64,000 nucleotides of DNA from contig CAUYUJ010000337.1 in the NCBI GenBank assembly GCA_963575745.1, positions 482,958 through 546,957 on the forward strand, given 5' to 3'. How positions within the stretch are numbered: position 1 is the first letter of the stretch; every line of letters starts with the position of its first letter. The notes beneath the pieces were generated by a model that was given only the letters and a program-made list of their open reading frames with translations, did no database searches and was not told the DNA's origin. Made by a program: the position numbers and the translations under genes. The stretch comes from Prorocentrum cordatum (Eukaryota > Sar > Dinophyceae > Prorocentrales > Prorocentraceae). This document shows positions 10,591 through 21,930 of the stretch, one piece after another.

Positions 10591-12019
10591 CGCCCCCGGG
10601 GCCAGGGCCCGCAGCGGGGGCGGCGCCCCCAGCGTCGGGGCCCGCAAACAGCGCGGCGACCTCAGGGCCAGGCACCTCGGACGGGGCGATGGGGGCGGCT
10701 TGGTCGCCCAGCGGTGGAAACCCAGCAAATCGGCCCGCGCGCGCCCCGCTTGCCGCGTGGCCATGTACAGCGGCGCGGAGCAGCGCGCACTCCTCGGGCG
10801 CAATCGGGCCCCCCATCTTAATGCGCATCCTGTCCGACGCCAGCGGCAGCTTCATCCGCGGGGCAATGCTGCGCATCCGTTGCAGCACAGAGCCCACCCC
10901 TTCCACGCCCTGGGGGTCGCGCGGGGGCTTGGATCGGAGGGCGAGAAGCCACGCGCACAGGCGGCTTAAACATTCCACCGAGATTTGCATCGTTGTCCAG
11001 TCGCACAGGAAAACGTCTCTCACCTTGAGGGCCAGGTCGCCGCCGAGTGCGCGGAGGTCCCCAGGCCGGGCCTGCAAGATGTCGTAAGCGACGTCTTGCC
11101 ACAGCTCGGACGCCGCGCCCGACGGGCCCCCCAGGGCGCGCAGGAGGCGCCACCCAGCTAGCGCCCGCAGGACCAGGGATGCGAGGAGAGCCTTGCCCTG
11201 AGCACCTCCTCGTCGGGGACAAGATGCCAGAGCGCCCCCCGCGCGTCGAGGCTCTCCCCCGCCCCTTCTGCAAGCGGCGCCTGCAGGTCCGCGTGGACGC
11301 GATCTGCCTTTTCTGCAACCAAAAGCGAGAGCGGCGTAGGCCCGAGGTAGGCTGATGGGCGCGCCGCTCGGACGCGCGCCCCGCGTTTTTTTCTTTCTGT
11401 NNNNNNNNNNNNNNNNNNNNNNNNNNNNNNNNNNNNNNNNNNNNNNNNNNNNNNNNNNNNNNNNNNNNNNNNNNNNNNNNNNNNNNNNNNNNNNNNNNNN
11501 AGGGTAGAGGGGCTCGACCGCCGGCGTGGGCTCTGCGAGCTGCTGCGCCGCCCTCGAGCCAGCCCGAGCAGCCGGCTTCCTCCGGGCGCGCCGCCCGGCG
11601 CCAGTGGCCGGCGCGAGGCGCTCGAGCTGCAGGAGGATGAAGACGCCAGTGGCCAGGGCCCCTGCGAGCAGCCCAGCCCGCCCCAGCGCCGGCGGGCGCT
11701 CGTGGATCATCTCCTTGAAGCTGGCGGGCTCCACTGGAAGGCAGTCGCAATGCACCGCCGGCGCGCAGTCCGGGCAGCCCTGCCGACGCCCAGAGAAGGA
11801 GGCTGTTGGAGACCCCTCTGGCGAGTTCGGGAAGAACCTCGCGCGCTGCCTGCCGAAAGAAGTGCATAGGCCGTGGCCTGCTCGAGCCTTGAGAATTACG
11901 GAGCACAGTTCGAGCGCGGCCAGATCTGTCACTACTTTGCTTAAAGTTGTGAAAACATCCACATGTATGTACCCGATGCGTGAAAAACTACATATGCACA
12001 CATACATGCTCACATACAT
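10590..12019 (-). CDS. Upstream part of the PHD-like gene, interrupted by gap and frame changes
   Basis: Minus-strand coding continues upstream of the zinc-finger frame. At 11190-10590 it is clean (for example WQDVAYDILQ, LKVRDVFLCDWTTMQISVEC, LASDRMRIKMGGPIAPEECA). Near 11340-11210 a different frame is better (VAEKADRVHADLQAPLAEGA), so one or two frame changes or introns occur near 11200 and 10600. Beyond the N gap, 11910-11507 encodes CPDCAPAVHCDC, an amphipathic stretch and one hydrophobic helix (AGLLAGALATGVFILLQLER). A Cys-Pro-rich start followed by one membrane helix is, from memory, common in dinoflagellate retroelement ORFs, so the whole 9.1-12.0 kb unit could be such an element rather than a host gene. 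Frames upstream of about 11900 are not coding-like. Confidence 0.45.
11401..11500. other. Assembly gap (100 N)
   Basis: Exactly 100 N, the usual placeholder for a scaffold join of unknown size. It splits the minus-strand gene at 9.1-12.0 kb, so the real distance between its two halves is unknown. Confidence 0.99.
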
Positions 12020-12191
12020 GAGTACATGCGCGCAAAGAGGGCGCGCGCGTCGCGCGCGCGACGAGCGGACGCTGCGCGCACCCCTTTTTACTACATATAT
12101 ACATCTCTATGTGTATGCAACGTGTGTATATATATAGCCCTATCACTCCCTGTTGCTCTTTATGTGTTCCGTGATCGTGCTCTGTATATAT

Positions 12192-12193
<2 letters not shown>

Positions 12194-12269
<76 letters not shown>

Positions 12270-12288
12270 TCTCTCCTTCTCTTCCTCC

Positions 12289-12328
<40 letters not shown>

Positions 12329-12371
12329 CTCTCTCCCTCTCTCTCTCTCTCCTCCTCCTCTCTCTCTCTCC

Positions 12372-12404
<33 letters not shown>

Positions 12405-12440
12405 ATCTTCTCTCTCTCTCTCTCTCTCTCTTCTCTCTAT

Positions 12441-12504
<64 letters not shown>

Positions 12505-12593
12505 CTCTTCTCTCTCTTCCTCTCTCCTCTCTCCTCTCTCCTCTCTTCTCCCTCTCTTCGTCTCTCTCTCTCTCTCTCTCCTCTCTCTCTTCT

Positions 12594-12629
<36 letters not shown>

Positions 12630-12652
12630 TCCCTCTCTCTCTTTCTCTCTCG
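12194..12652. repeat. (CT)n microsatellite, about 460 bp
   Basis: An almost pure pyrimidine CT tract with TCC and CTA interruptions. It begins after a TATATA stretch and stops eight bases before the exon ending at 12660, so it probably forms the 5' end of an intron on the minus strand (where it reads GA). Confidence 0.97.
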
Positions 12653-12659
12653 CTTTAAC

Positions 12660-12818
12660 GCCCCTCGTATCTTCTTCCCCCGGTTCCTCGAACGCGATGC
12701 GGATGAACGGCTCGGCGCCCGAGACGTAGACAGCCTTGTAGCATAAGCCCTGCCTGCGGCAGGGCAACTCGAGGATGTCCTCGACCGAGGACATGCACAC
12801 GTCGCATTTTCTGAAATT
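12660..12818 (-). CDS. Exon of unknown gene (Cys-containing, 53 codons)
   Basis: Minus-strand exon bounded by an acceptor GCTGCAG|AAT and a donor GGC|GTTAAAG. It reads KCDVCMSSVEDILELPCRRQ, then GLCYKAVYVSGAEPFIRIAF and an acidic end. The composition is clearly protein-like while its flanks are (CT)n on one side and poly-C on the other. CDVC...C...C could be part of a metal site, but too little is visible to name a domain. It may belong to the same gene as the exons at 15316-15483 and 16441-16585. Confidence 0.5.
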
Positions 12819-13039
12819 CTGCAGCCTTCGGGGGGGCGTCGGAGAGGGAGCCCGCCCCTCCCCTCCCCCCCCCATTCAGGACCAGAGCGACGAAGTGAGG
12901 AGTCAGGAGAGGAGGCGCAGATACGGAAGCGAGGGGGCGAGGCAGGCATGGAGGGTTGGCAGGGCAGAGGTCCCGTCTCGCGACGAGACTGGCGGTTTAA
13001 AGTGACGTCGCGGGGCGGGCGGAAACAAAAAGGGCAGAA

Positions 13040-13175
13040 GAAAGAAAGCGGCGGGGGGGGGGGGGGGTGGGGGGGGGTGGGGGTTCGGGGGGGATGGCCG
13101 GGGGGGGGCGGGGGGGCGGGGGGGGTGAGGGGGGGGCGGGCGGGGGGCGGAAGGGGGGGGGGAGGGTGTGGGGGA
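13040..13175. repeat. Dense poly-G tract, G-quadruplex-prone
   Basis: More than a dozen G runs of four or more within 130 bases on the plus strand, separated by single T, C or A. This composition invites assembly and sequencing errors. Confidence 0.9.
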
Positions 13176-14240
13176 ACGCGTCTCCATCCTCCCCCCATCC
13201 CTTTCCTCTACCCACTTCGCCCCCCCTCATCCTCGCAGAACTGATCTCCCCCTCGCCCCCCGTTGCCCTCTGTACTCTTCGCTTCGCCACCCCCCTCCTT
13301 GGTTCCTCTGCGCTCTCAAATCCCCCCCTCTTTCCTCTCCTTTCAAATTCAGATACCCCCCTTTATGGGGGCAGGGTTTGGGGGGGCGAGAGGGCGCGGG
13401 AAGGTAATTCCGCGTTCTCTTGGTCCGCAAATTTCCACCCTCCTCCTCCCATTCTCCCCCGTGCGAGACCCCCTCTCCCCGCTGCCGCACATTTCGTTTT
13501 CCCACGGCTCGCCCCGCCCCTGGCCCCCCATCGCCCTGCGCCCCCGCTTCTTTTCCCGCCCCCCTCGTCCCCCCCCCATTCTCGCCCCCCCCCCCCCGCC
13601 CCCCCTTGCTGCTACCTCTTGCCCCTGCTCGCCGCCCTCCTCCTCTCCACCTCCCCCGCCCTCGCCCTCCTTCCCGTCCACTTCCTCGTCCCTCCTGTGC
13701 CTGGCGCCCCTCTCCCGCCTTCGCCGCCCCTTCCGCCCCTTCCTCGACCCCCCCCCCCCGGCGCGGCGCGGCCGCGGCCCTGAGCGCGGCGCGGCCGCAG
13801 CCGGCAATAAATGCCCCGGCCCGGCACCCCGCGCAGCTCGCGCGAGCCGGCGGCGGGGGCGGCGCGGGCGACGGGGGCGAAGGCGAGAACTAGGAAGCGA
13901 GATGCAAGTGGAAGTGAAACAGAAGATGAGGAGGTGGAGAGAGGAAAAGGAAAACGAAGGCGAGGAGGAGGGGCTGGAGGAGAAGGAGTCGAAAAAAGAG
14001 GGCGAGGATGATAGCATGTAACCAATCCTGGATCCCTGCCCCCCTCCACGCCATCCGTTAATCGTAAGCCCTCCTTAATTGTGTTGTAGTCACGTAGGTG
14101 TGGGCCCATATGTTTTAGTCGGCATGGGCGAGCAGAGATATAAATTCGTTTGCCGCTGATGGCTTTCAACGTATACAATTTACCATGCCCTACTGCTTTA
14201 AAACACGAAGTTTTATTCCACAGGAAACCCTCAAAACCGA
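13176..14240. other. C-rich then mixed spacer, no supported gene
   Basis: 13180-13760 is pyrimidine- and C-rich. 13840-14020 is G/A-rich and reads as Glu/Lys-rich on the plus strand through composition. At 14050-14265 the minus strand stays open with a balanced composition, but I could not find splice borders or a family, so no gene is claimed. Confidence 0.4.
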
Positions 14241-14245
14241 CATCC

Positions 14246-15134
14246 TCAAATGTCAGTGAAGACATTGATCACCGCGGTCATCGCGTGCTCGTCCGTGTTC
14301 TCGGTAAACAGCGAGATGGCGTCGACGAAGAACGTCATGAATATGTGCAGATGTGGACTCCCGCGTCCCTTCCACAACCTGGGCCGCGCCCTGGGGCGGC
14401 GCCTTTCTTCGCGTCCTTGCAGGTGTTGTTGTGCTCCATGCCTGTGCGGACACATGCCTTCACGAGGACGTCGGAGGCTGGGGGCACGGCAGATTCGTAG
14501 ACCGCCGACGTGAAGCCGAACCATGGCGGCCAGTAGCTTGCGTTGCACGCTGCCCTTACCGCCCTCGGAGTTGCTGTTGTCCTGGCCGGCCTTGTCGCCC
14601 TTGTCTCCCTTCTTCTCGTCATCCTCGGCGCCGACCTCGGTGCGGCGCTTCTTGTCTGGTTTAAGCCACGCTGGAAGGGGCAAATCGATGTCGCCCTGCC
14701 CCTCCGACATCCCCACGACCGCGATTTGCTGCTGATGTGGACACGTGCGCTGGCAAATGCTGCTTAGCCAAATGGCGACACAGTCCCTGGATATCAACCT
14801 GCTTACTCTGCCAAAGACGGCACACGGAAAAGGTGGGCTGCAAAAGAGGACGCAGCGTGCGACCTGCTCCCATGGGGCATACGCCGTTGACCATGGGAGT
14901 CTGCTAGTGCAGTCCTGCATTCCAACACTCACGAAAAACTGCCCTGCTACATACACATCTGTTTGTCGGTGTGATCACAGCTGCAATGTTAGGTTGATGG
15001 TGCGCAAAACGGAGATGGCTAAGTAGTTGGACTCGCGCGTGGAACTCACCATCGCAACCAGGTGCGTTACAACACCAACTGGGACCATCCGGAACGTCTT
15101 GTGGCACGCTATTCGTTCTTAGCAGAGTGTGCAA
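14246..15134 (-). pseudogene. Decayed retroelement fragment with C2H2 finger
   Basis: Minus-strand blocks in changing frames. 15134-14904 carries a classic C2H2 finger, C-x4-C-x12-H-x4-H (CNAPGCDGEFHARVQLLSH then LRFAHH), followed by further Cys. Next, about 14775-14530, come PAWLKPDKKRRTEVGAEDDE and a Lys/Asp-rich linker, then LLAAMVRLHV. The frame changes to SAVYESAVPPASDVLVKACV (about 14520-14410) and again to HLHIFMTFFVDAISLFTENT, ending at a stop at 14246. At least two frame breaks make it non-functional. A zinc finger followed by this kind of basic linker is, as I recall, found beside reverse transcriptases in dinoflagellate LINE-like elements; no RT motif is present here, so that link is inference. 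It sits between the exons at 12.7 and 15.4 kb, probably in an intron. Confidence 0.4.
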
Positions 15135-15315
15135 TTGAGCATGTAACGCGCCCGCCTGTAGTTGAGCATGTAACGCGCCCGCGTTTCAAATGTCAGGGGG
15201 TGGGACATGTCGGGCGGCGCCAGAGGGCGAGGACACCGCTCCAGAGCCCACAGAAAAAAACAGGCAGCAGTGCGGGAACTGCTGAGGAAGGGCGCGCGGC
15301 GCAGCCCAACAGCAC

Positions 15316-15483
15316 GGATGCGGGGCGGGAGAGTTCTCTCATCCCGCGCTCCCGCGCCCAATATGTGGGTCCAAGACAGCCGACCGTGAGGCTAAGCGCT
15401 GGACAGGCCAGAAACGAAATAAAGTGGAGAGCCTGGTCTGCTGCAGAGGCTCCTCGCCGCAAAAACTCGGCCTGGGGCAGTGC
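15316..15483 (-). CDS. Exon of unknown gene (56 codons)
   Basis: Minus-strand exon starting after GCCTCAG|G and ending at TCC|GTGCTG. It reads ALPQAEFLRRGASAADQALH, then FISFLACPALSLTVGCLGP and TYWARERG. The AG|G acceptor context is typical of dinoflagellate introns. Part is hydrophobic enough for a membrane segment. No family recognised. It is likely to belong with the exons at 16441-16585 and 12660-12818, but linkage is not shown. Confidence 0.45.
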
Positions 15484-15924
15484 CTGAGGCTCGGCGCGTC
15501 TCGGAAAAGGGGAAGGAGAAGGAGGAAAGGAGGGAGGATGAGGAACGGAGGAGCGAGGAGGAGGAGGAGGATGAAAGGGGGAACAAAGGGTGTACCCTCG
15601 CATCCCGTCACCTCCTGATGCTTTCCTTACGATCATCCGCTCTCCACCCCATTATGCGGCCTCCGACGTCTTCGTATCCCACTTGCTCACTTCTCATTCG
15701 TCTTCCTCCCTACCCTTCTGCGTGGAGGTGGGGGGAGGGGGGGGAACGGATCTCTGGCGGGGCGCATTCTGTCCACAATCTCTAGCCGAGGCGACGAAGG
15801 CTCTCCGGGACGAGCAGCTGTATCAATATATGATCCCGGGCTCCGGGCCCACGGGCCCCTCCCCCCCAGATGGTATGGTCCCAGGATTCCTCGAGCCCCC
15901 CCCCCCCAGATAGTATGGTCCCAG

Positions 15925-15925
15925 A

Positions 15926-15981
<56 letters not shown>

Positions 15982-16197
15982 CGACGAGGGCGACGAGTAC
16001 GACGACGGCGACGACGACGACGACGACCACGACGACGACGACGACGGCTGCGGCGGCGACGACGCCGGCGGCGGCGGCGGCGACGACGACGATGACGACG
16101 ATGACGACGGCGACGACGGCGACGGCGACGACGACGAGGGCGACGAGGACGACGAGGACGACGAGGACGACGAGGACGACGAGGACGACGACGACCT
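15925..16197. repeat. (GAC)n trinucleotide array
   Basis: About 270 bases of GAC/GGC/GAG triplets on the plus strand. The purity falls toward the middle (GCGGCG, GATGAC) and rises again with a GACGAG alternation at the end. Poly-Thr/Asp/Arg or Val/Ser frames across it are repeat artefacts. Two direct copies of a CCCCCCAGATrGTATGGTCC segment precede it at about 15865 and 15904. Confidence 0.95.
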
Positions 16198-16198
16198 C

Positions 16199-16356
16199 TG
16201 AACCACCACAGCACCACACCACATCCACAAGGGGGGGGAGGGGGGCACCGCATCGCAGCACCACGCCACGCCCACCCCTGAACCACCACAGCACCACACC
16301 ACATCCACAGGGGGAGGGAGGGGGGCACCGCAGCGCAGCACCACGCCACGCCCACA
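16199..16356. repeat. Two tandem 78-bp units (CCACCACAGCACCACACCAC type)
   Basis: A 78-base unit beginning TGAACCACCACAGCACCAC occurs at 16199 and again at 16277 with few differences, immediately after the (GAC)n array. Confidence 0.85.
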
Positions 16357-16440
16357 GGGGGGGGGGGGGGGCGGGGGGGACCATCGCGCGGGGGGGGGGC
16401 CAATGGCATCAGCATTGGAGGGGGGGGCCAAGCCCTGGAC

Positions 16441-16585
16441 CATATATGTTCCTCCTCTGCTCTTCCCGTCCGCGACAGGAGGCCTGGGGGATCAGCGGAT
16501 CCAGCTTCGCTTCGAACTCCGCCACGAAATCGCCCTGTATAAACTCGACCGGGGGCTTGACCACACCCTCGGGGAGCTGAGCCTC
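16441..16585 (-). CDS. Exon of unknown gene (48 codons)
   Basis: Minus-strand exon with acceptor CTGCCGCAG|GAG and donor ATATATG|GTCCAG. It reads EAQLPEGVVKPPVEFIQGDF, then VAEFEAKLDPLIPQAS. Amino-acid composition is balanced, and both borders match the CAG|G and G|GT patterns. No family recognised. It would be the most 5' of the three exons in the 12.7-16.6 kb gene. Confidence 0.5.
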
Positions 16586-16599
16586 CTGCGGCAGGGCGG

Positions 16600-17228
16600 G
16601 TGCGAAGGCGCCCCCCCAGAGGGGGGAAATCATGCGAGAGCGGTGGGGGAGGGGAGGGAGGAGGGGGCGCGAGGGGAGGGGGGGCGGACGACCGAAGAGG
16701 ACTGATGAAGAGAACGAGAATTCCTCCAGGTGCGTGGACGATCCCTTTTTGCTGATTCCCAGTCCGAGTTACCCTAGACTCCGTAACAACCCCCCTTCCG
16801 AATCAGCACAGGCCTTGTCGTCCACACTGGAGCAATCAGGCACGTGCTAGCGGTGCCAAATACTGAACAACGTGGTATATCAAATTCGATTGCAAATTGC
16901 CACGCTCATGCCGCTGCATATCCAGAGCGCCACGTAACAGAACACGCTTTGCCCTGCAGTTGCGCAGCACCGGGCGCCGCCATGCACGCAGCCTGTGTGC
17001 CAGTCTCTCCCGCTGCGCGGCCAGTGATGCGGACCCCCCAGTGGGACAGAGAGAGGGAGAAGGAGTTGGGCGTCGCTTCATGGGGGGGTGATAAATGGGG
17101 GGGAGCGGAAGGTACACATCTTGGGCCCTGCAGGCTCACTTCTGGGCCCCAAAAAGGGCTTCCTAGGGGCCCAAAAGGACTTCTTCTCTGCAACCATCGC
17201 TGCCCCGACCCCCATTACGCGACGCCCA

Positions 17229-17260
<32 letters not shown>

Positions 17261-18990
17261 AAAAACAGCGCGCGCTCCGGGGACCTGGCCAAAAGGAGGG
17301 GAGATACCCCGCATGAACTGCCTCTCCCACGTCTTTGGGCGCCCTATTTCCGGCTACTCCGTTATACCTCCTTTCATACGCGGTCCACGGAGACCAATCA
17401 ACCCTCCACCTTTCCGTGTCCTTCCACGCCAAGTCCAGGAGCTAACTGCTCTGCCCCGCCCCCTTCCCCCCTTGCCCGAGTGAGTGCCTCCCCTCCCCCC
17501 CCCGAGTGAGGCCCCCCCCCTTTCCCCCTGGCCCCAGGGCTACCCCCCCTCGCTCTGGACCTCCCCAGCCCGAAGCAACCGCTCCCCCTTTTCCATTGCC
17601 CCCGTTTCTCCCCCCGGCCCCACGGGACCTCCGCTCTAGCAGGTGGGTCCTCGCTTGGGGTCAAACTCTGGGCCGAAGGCCCCCTTGACCACCGTCTGCG
17701 CACCGGATCGTCAACGCGCCTGGCCGCCAAAACCCACAGGCCGCGGGTCACGACCGCACCCTGCACGTTGCGCGCACTGACCAAAACGCCGAACAGATGC
17801 GCGACGACAGAACAAACATGGATCGACGAAGGGCCGAACGGGGGGTCGGGGAGAAAAACAAACAGAAAAAACCGGCGGGCCGCGACCGCCACGCCTCCAG
17901 ACGCCCACGCCCCGGCCAACTCTCCGCCACCCCTGTGCGGACCATGAAGACCCAGACCATTCCTCCGTGCGCGGGCGCGACGCGGTCGCGGTTGGCGAGC
18001 CCTAGGGCCCCCAAGACACGTGCGGGCGACGACCTTAAACGTTGAGCCTTCCTTGGCTTCCGAGGGACTTCGCCGGGCCCCAAACCTGCAAAACAACATT
18101 CGACATGAAAAAGGGGCTCTGGGGAACGGGTCGGGATTTCGGGGGGTCCTGCGTTGAAGCAAGCCAAAAAATCACGCGCCAGCGAAGCCAGGTCGTCCGC
18201 TCGGCGCTGGGGCCATCCGGCAGTGGCGCGCCCGGCTCGATCGAACGCCTGGTTTTCGCAACGTCGGGCGATATTAACTTTGCCCCTGCCTCCCGCACAC
18301 ACTTTTCGGTCGTCGCGGGCTGGGCCTGGCTGATAGCCGTTCGTCGGTCCCGCGGGCGCGCGCGCCCCGGCTAACCAGTGGAAGCGAGCCGAACCCTCAA
18401 ATGGCAGTGGCGGGGCAAGGGAAACAGCGGCCGCGGCGCGGGGGCGCCTGCGGCAAGGCGGCAACGGGGTCGGGCTGGACCGACGGGAGGCCCAGCGAGG
18501 CGGGCGGCGGTCGCTAAACGGGCGACCGCCAGGCGACGAGTGGGGCGCACAGCGGGCCCGACGCCGGACGGGGGGCAGAACAACGAGGCCCCGCAGGGCG
18601 GCAGCAAACCGTAGCCCGCCGGGAACACCGAGACGACCCAATCGGTGAGGGCGCCGCGAAGGGCCAGAGACGAAATGGCGGGGACCTGGCGACGGAAAGG
18701 CCGGCAACCACGTGGGCGAGCCAAGCGAACGACCGCCAGGAAGAGCCAAGGGCGGGATGCCGCTAGCCGTACTCGGCGGAAGGCAACGGCAGTGGGTGAG
18801 GGGGGGACGTCGTGGCCGCGCCGACGGCGCGGGCGAGGCAAAAGATTAGACGCGCCGAGGTGAGGCCGCACGCCAAAAAAACTGCGCGCGATCAGCACGA
18901 CACGTCGGTGATCAGCGAGCCGAAACAGCGGGGTGGGCGAGTCAAAAGTGGGGCGCGTCAGGGCGAGGCGGCGCGCCCTGGGTCGGCGAA
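16600..18990. other. Spacer with no supported gene; (GA)n at 17229-17256
   Basis: A minus-strand frame stays open for 333 codons (18749-17748), but it is Arg/Pro/Ala-rich and has no domain, so it is probably GC bias; a more varied stretch near 18330-17950 could hide an exon. A GA dinucleotide run lies at 17229-17256. Nothing else recognised. Confidence 0.4.
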
Positions 18991-19017
18991 CGGTCAGCAC
19001 AGCGAGGACGCCTCCCG

Positions 19018-19050
<33 letters not shown>

Positions 19051-19170
19051 ACAAAGACTTGTCATTCGGCGGCCCTCGGCACGGCCTACTGGTCAACAGC
19101 CAGTGCAGCGCAAAGAGAGATAGAGAGAGAGAGAGAGAGAAAGAACGAGCGCGAGAGAGAGAGAGAGAAA
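19018..19170. repeat. (AC)n and (GA)n microsatellites
   Basis: AC dinucleotides at 19018-19047, then GA-rich repeats at about 19117-19170. Confidence 0.95.
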
Positions 19171-19497
19171 GAAACAACAGAGAGAACGATGAGAGATCCC
19201 CAGCAAAGCAGCACCCCACACTCACATGTTCCTCTCCGGCACGCCAGTGGTATGCTGCCAGCGATAAAACATGTCAACCACAGACACTGTCAAAGCAATG
19301 CGTGGAAGCTTTTTGTGAACACGTGCAAGAAACGTTGCCTCTCAATCTGGGCCAGACGTAGCTGCCCGCTGAGCTGTCGCACGCGCGCACACACACACAC
19401 TTTTTGGCGGTCGCGGCCTCGCACGCGGCTACGAAGCGGTTTAAGTCGAAAGCGTGGCAAGGGGCGCGCGGTGTCGGGCCCTCAAGCGGGCCCACCA

Positions 19498-19872
19498 ACA
19501 CACACACATACGCAGACCTCACGCACAAACACACACACACACACACAAACACACACAAACACACACAAACACACACACACACAAACACACACACACAAAC
19601 AACACACACGCACACGCACACAACACACGCACACGCGCACGCACACGCAACCGCACACACTTACACAGGCATCCGCACACGCACACGCACACGCACACGC
19701 ACACGCACACGCACACGCACACGCACACACACACACGCTCACCACACACAACACATACACAAACACACAGGCACACTCAAGCACGAAACACACAACACAA
19801 ACACACACACACACACATACACACGCAAACGCACACGCACACGCACAAACACACACACGCGCACACACACCA
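19498..19872. repeat. (AC)n / (ACGC)n microsatellite, 375 bp
   Basis: An AC array with internal variants: AAACAC blocks, a pure CACACG tetramer/hexamer block near 19675-19725, then mixed ACAAAC. Long His/Thr and Val/Cys frames on both strands are artefacts. A smaller AC run sits at 19388-19401. Confidence 0.97.
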
Positions 19873-20107
19873 ATAGCGAATACCACAACAACAAACAATA
19901 TCACGAGAAACGCATTGAACTGTACGGGAAGAGCTTCCTACCGAACTCGCCGCCCATGTGAGCGCGCGACGTTTATCCAACGCCACCTGGAACGAGGTCC
20001 AACCAGGTCCATGGAGTCGATTATTTGCAAGCGAAGACTGAGCGACGCGCCAAATATAAGGCTTGCAAAAATCAACAACACCATCAAAACATCTCTCTTT
20101 ACAAGAA

Positions 20108-20290
20108 GGTCCCAAAACCGAACCGAACAGGACCGGGCTGAACCGAACTGGCACGAGCTGGTTTTGATCTCGAGGCAGGAACCGAACCGGACCAACTGAC
20201 GCGATTTGTAAAATCGAACCGAACCGAACCGATCCGAACTGGATTCGATTTTGAACCGAACCGGACAGAACCGAACTGGAGCCAGCCCGA
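20108..20290. repeat. AACCG pentamer-rich repeat
   Basis: Irregular (GAACC/ACCGA)n pentamers. A second block of the same repeat lies at 21100-21245, after the A/G-rich tract at 20955-21065. Confidence 0.85.
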
Positions 20291-20590
20291 AGCCTGGGGG
20301 TCCCCGGCCATGCTGGGGGTGAATCCTGGGGCCCTGGGGGTTAGTCCCAAAACCCTGGGGGTAAGTCCCGGAGCCGTCTGCATAAGTCCGGAGCTTGGTG
20401 GAGCCGTCTGGGTAAGATCCCTGCAGGGGGGGAAGTCCCGGGGCCCCGGGGCTTCGAAACAAAAAAGAAAAAAGTCCCGGAGCCGTGCCCTGGGGGGAAG
20501 TCCCGGGGCCCCGGGGCCTCCAACTAGTAAGTCCCGGAGCCATCAAGGTAAGTCCCAGGGCCCAGGGGGAAGTCCCCGGTTCGTCTGGAC
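20290..20590. repeat. G-rich minisatellite (CTGGGGG-TAAGTCCC type)
   Basis: About a dozen irregular 17-33-base units built from TAAGTCCCGG and GCCCTGGGGG. It directly follows the AACCG pentamer block. Confidence 0.8.
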
Positions 20591-20954
20591 GCGGCCAGCG
20601 GCGACAACAATGGCCAGTGGCGGCCAGCAGCGGCGGCCAGCCGCGGCGGCGGCCCCGCCAGCGACGGCCAGCGGAGGCACATGCTGCCGCGGTGCTGCTT
20701 GCCCACGAGGAGGGAGTGAGGAAGAAGAGGAAGGAGGAGGAGGAGGCAAGGAAACGCAAGGCAACTCTGGAGTGCTATCGTTGCGCCTTCGAACTTATTT
20801 TGGCATAGCTACCACCTGAGTGGCATCGAACATGCAGCTTACCACAACGGTTGGTGCTGCCAGTGGAACTCACACGGGCCTCGACCCACCCGTTACTGAG
20901 GTGTGCCAATTAGGGGCATGATGGAACCGCCAAACTATTGCAGCTAAGCCCCGC

Positions 20955-21245
20955 TGGAGGAGGAAGACGAGGAAGAGGAGGAGGACGAGGAAAAGAAGGA
21001 GGAGGACGAGGACGAGGAGGAGGATGAGGAGGAGAAAGAAGAGAAAGAAGAGAAAGAAGAGAAATAGGATAATGAGGTAGAGCGCGCCTCGTGGCGAACC
21101 GGGCCAAACCGGAATCGAACGCATGGCGAACCTGGCCGAACTGGGCGCAATCACAACGAAAAACCGAACCGAACTGGAAAAATCCTACACCGAACCGAAC
21201 CGAACCGGACGCACTTCGGAACCTAACCGGACCGAACCGAAGTGG
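20955..21245. repeat. GAGGA/GAAGA purine tract followed by AACCG pentamers
   Basis: 20955-21065 is a purine-only tract of GAGGAG and GAAGA steps. 21100-21245 repeats the GAACC pentamer seen at 20108-20290. No gene. Confidence 0.85.
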
Positions 21246-21925
21246 AACCTTCCCGTCTTAATATTTATATCGCTCTCGTTTGTTGCATCTCATCTTTTTC
21301 TGCGTACGCAGATGCATGTATTTTATCGTATCTGCGCACACACGCTCACGTAGAACACACTAGAAGCTTTCGCGCGCGCTCCGCGCGCGTCCTGTGTCTA
21401 GCTGGCAGCGTGCGCGCGGGCAAGCGACTTAGTTGATTGTTCGAGTTGCTGGCTCATGGGCCTGTAAAAAGCAACAATGGGTTGGACGAGAAGCGTGTCC
21501 TTTTAAGATGGCAGAACTTCCGTAGGAGCCACCTGAGGCTTTTCACTCCATTATTAGATGGGCCGTCTTGAGGGCATCTCGGGCCCTCTCGGGCCGTCCT
21601 GGAGCTATGTCCTAAGCGATATGATACCTGAAAAGGCGACAAGCGTCAAAAGCATTAAAGAAGCACATGGGGAATGAATGATGTGTATTTTGGGAGCCCT
21701 TTGTGGGGCCCTCTTGGAGCCCTCTGCGGATTTCTTGGGGGCGTCACGCGCCACCTTGAGTCCATGTTTGGCTGTCGTTCAAGGTTACGAGGCCGCCTCG
21801 ACACCGCTAGGGCCGCCTTTCAACTCCCGTGGGGCCCTCCCTGAAGATACTGTGCCATCTTGGCACGTCCCAAATGGGTACTTAGAGTTTGCCCTAAGGG
21901 CTTCCGGTCCTGGACACCCGGTATA
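21246..21925. other. Spacer with short GGGCCCTCT-type direct repeats
   Basis: No gene supported. Variants of GGGCCCTCTTGGAGCCC and GGGCCGTCTTGAGGGC recur between 21555 and 21850. If the methyltransferase exons at 21.9-22.5 kb are live, more of its exons might be expected here, but none was found. Confidence 0.45.
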
Positions 21926-21930
21926 GACAC

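Noticed and set aside
12153-12746. Leu/Ser-rich frame of 197 codons
   Set aside because: It is a translation of the (CT)n tract.
15687-16443. Val-, Ser- and Arg-repeat frames
   Set aside because: They are all translations of the (GAC)n array.
17748-18749. 333-codon minus-strand frame
   Set aside because: Arg/Pro/Ala-rich, no motif, mirrored by open frames on the other strand; GC bias explains it. A short internal exon cannot be excluded.
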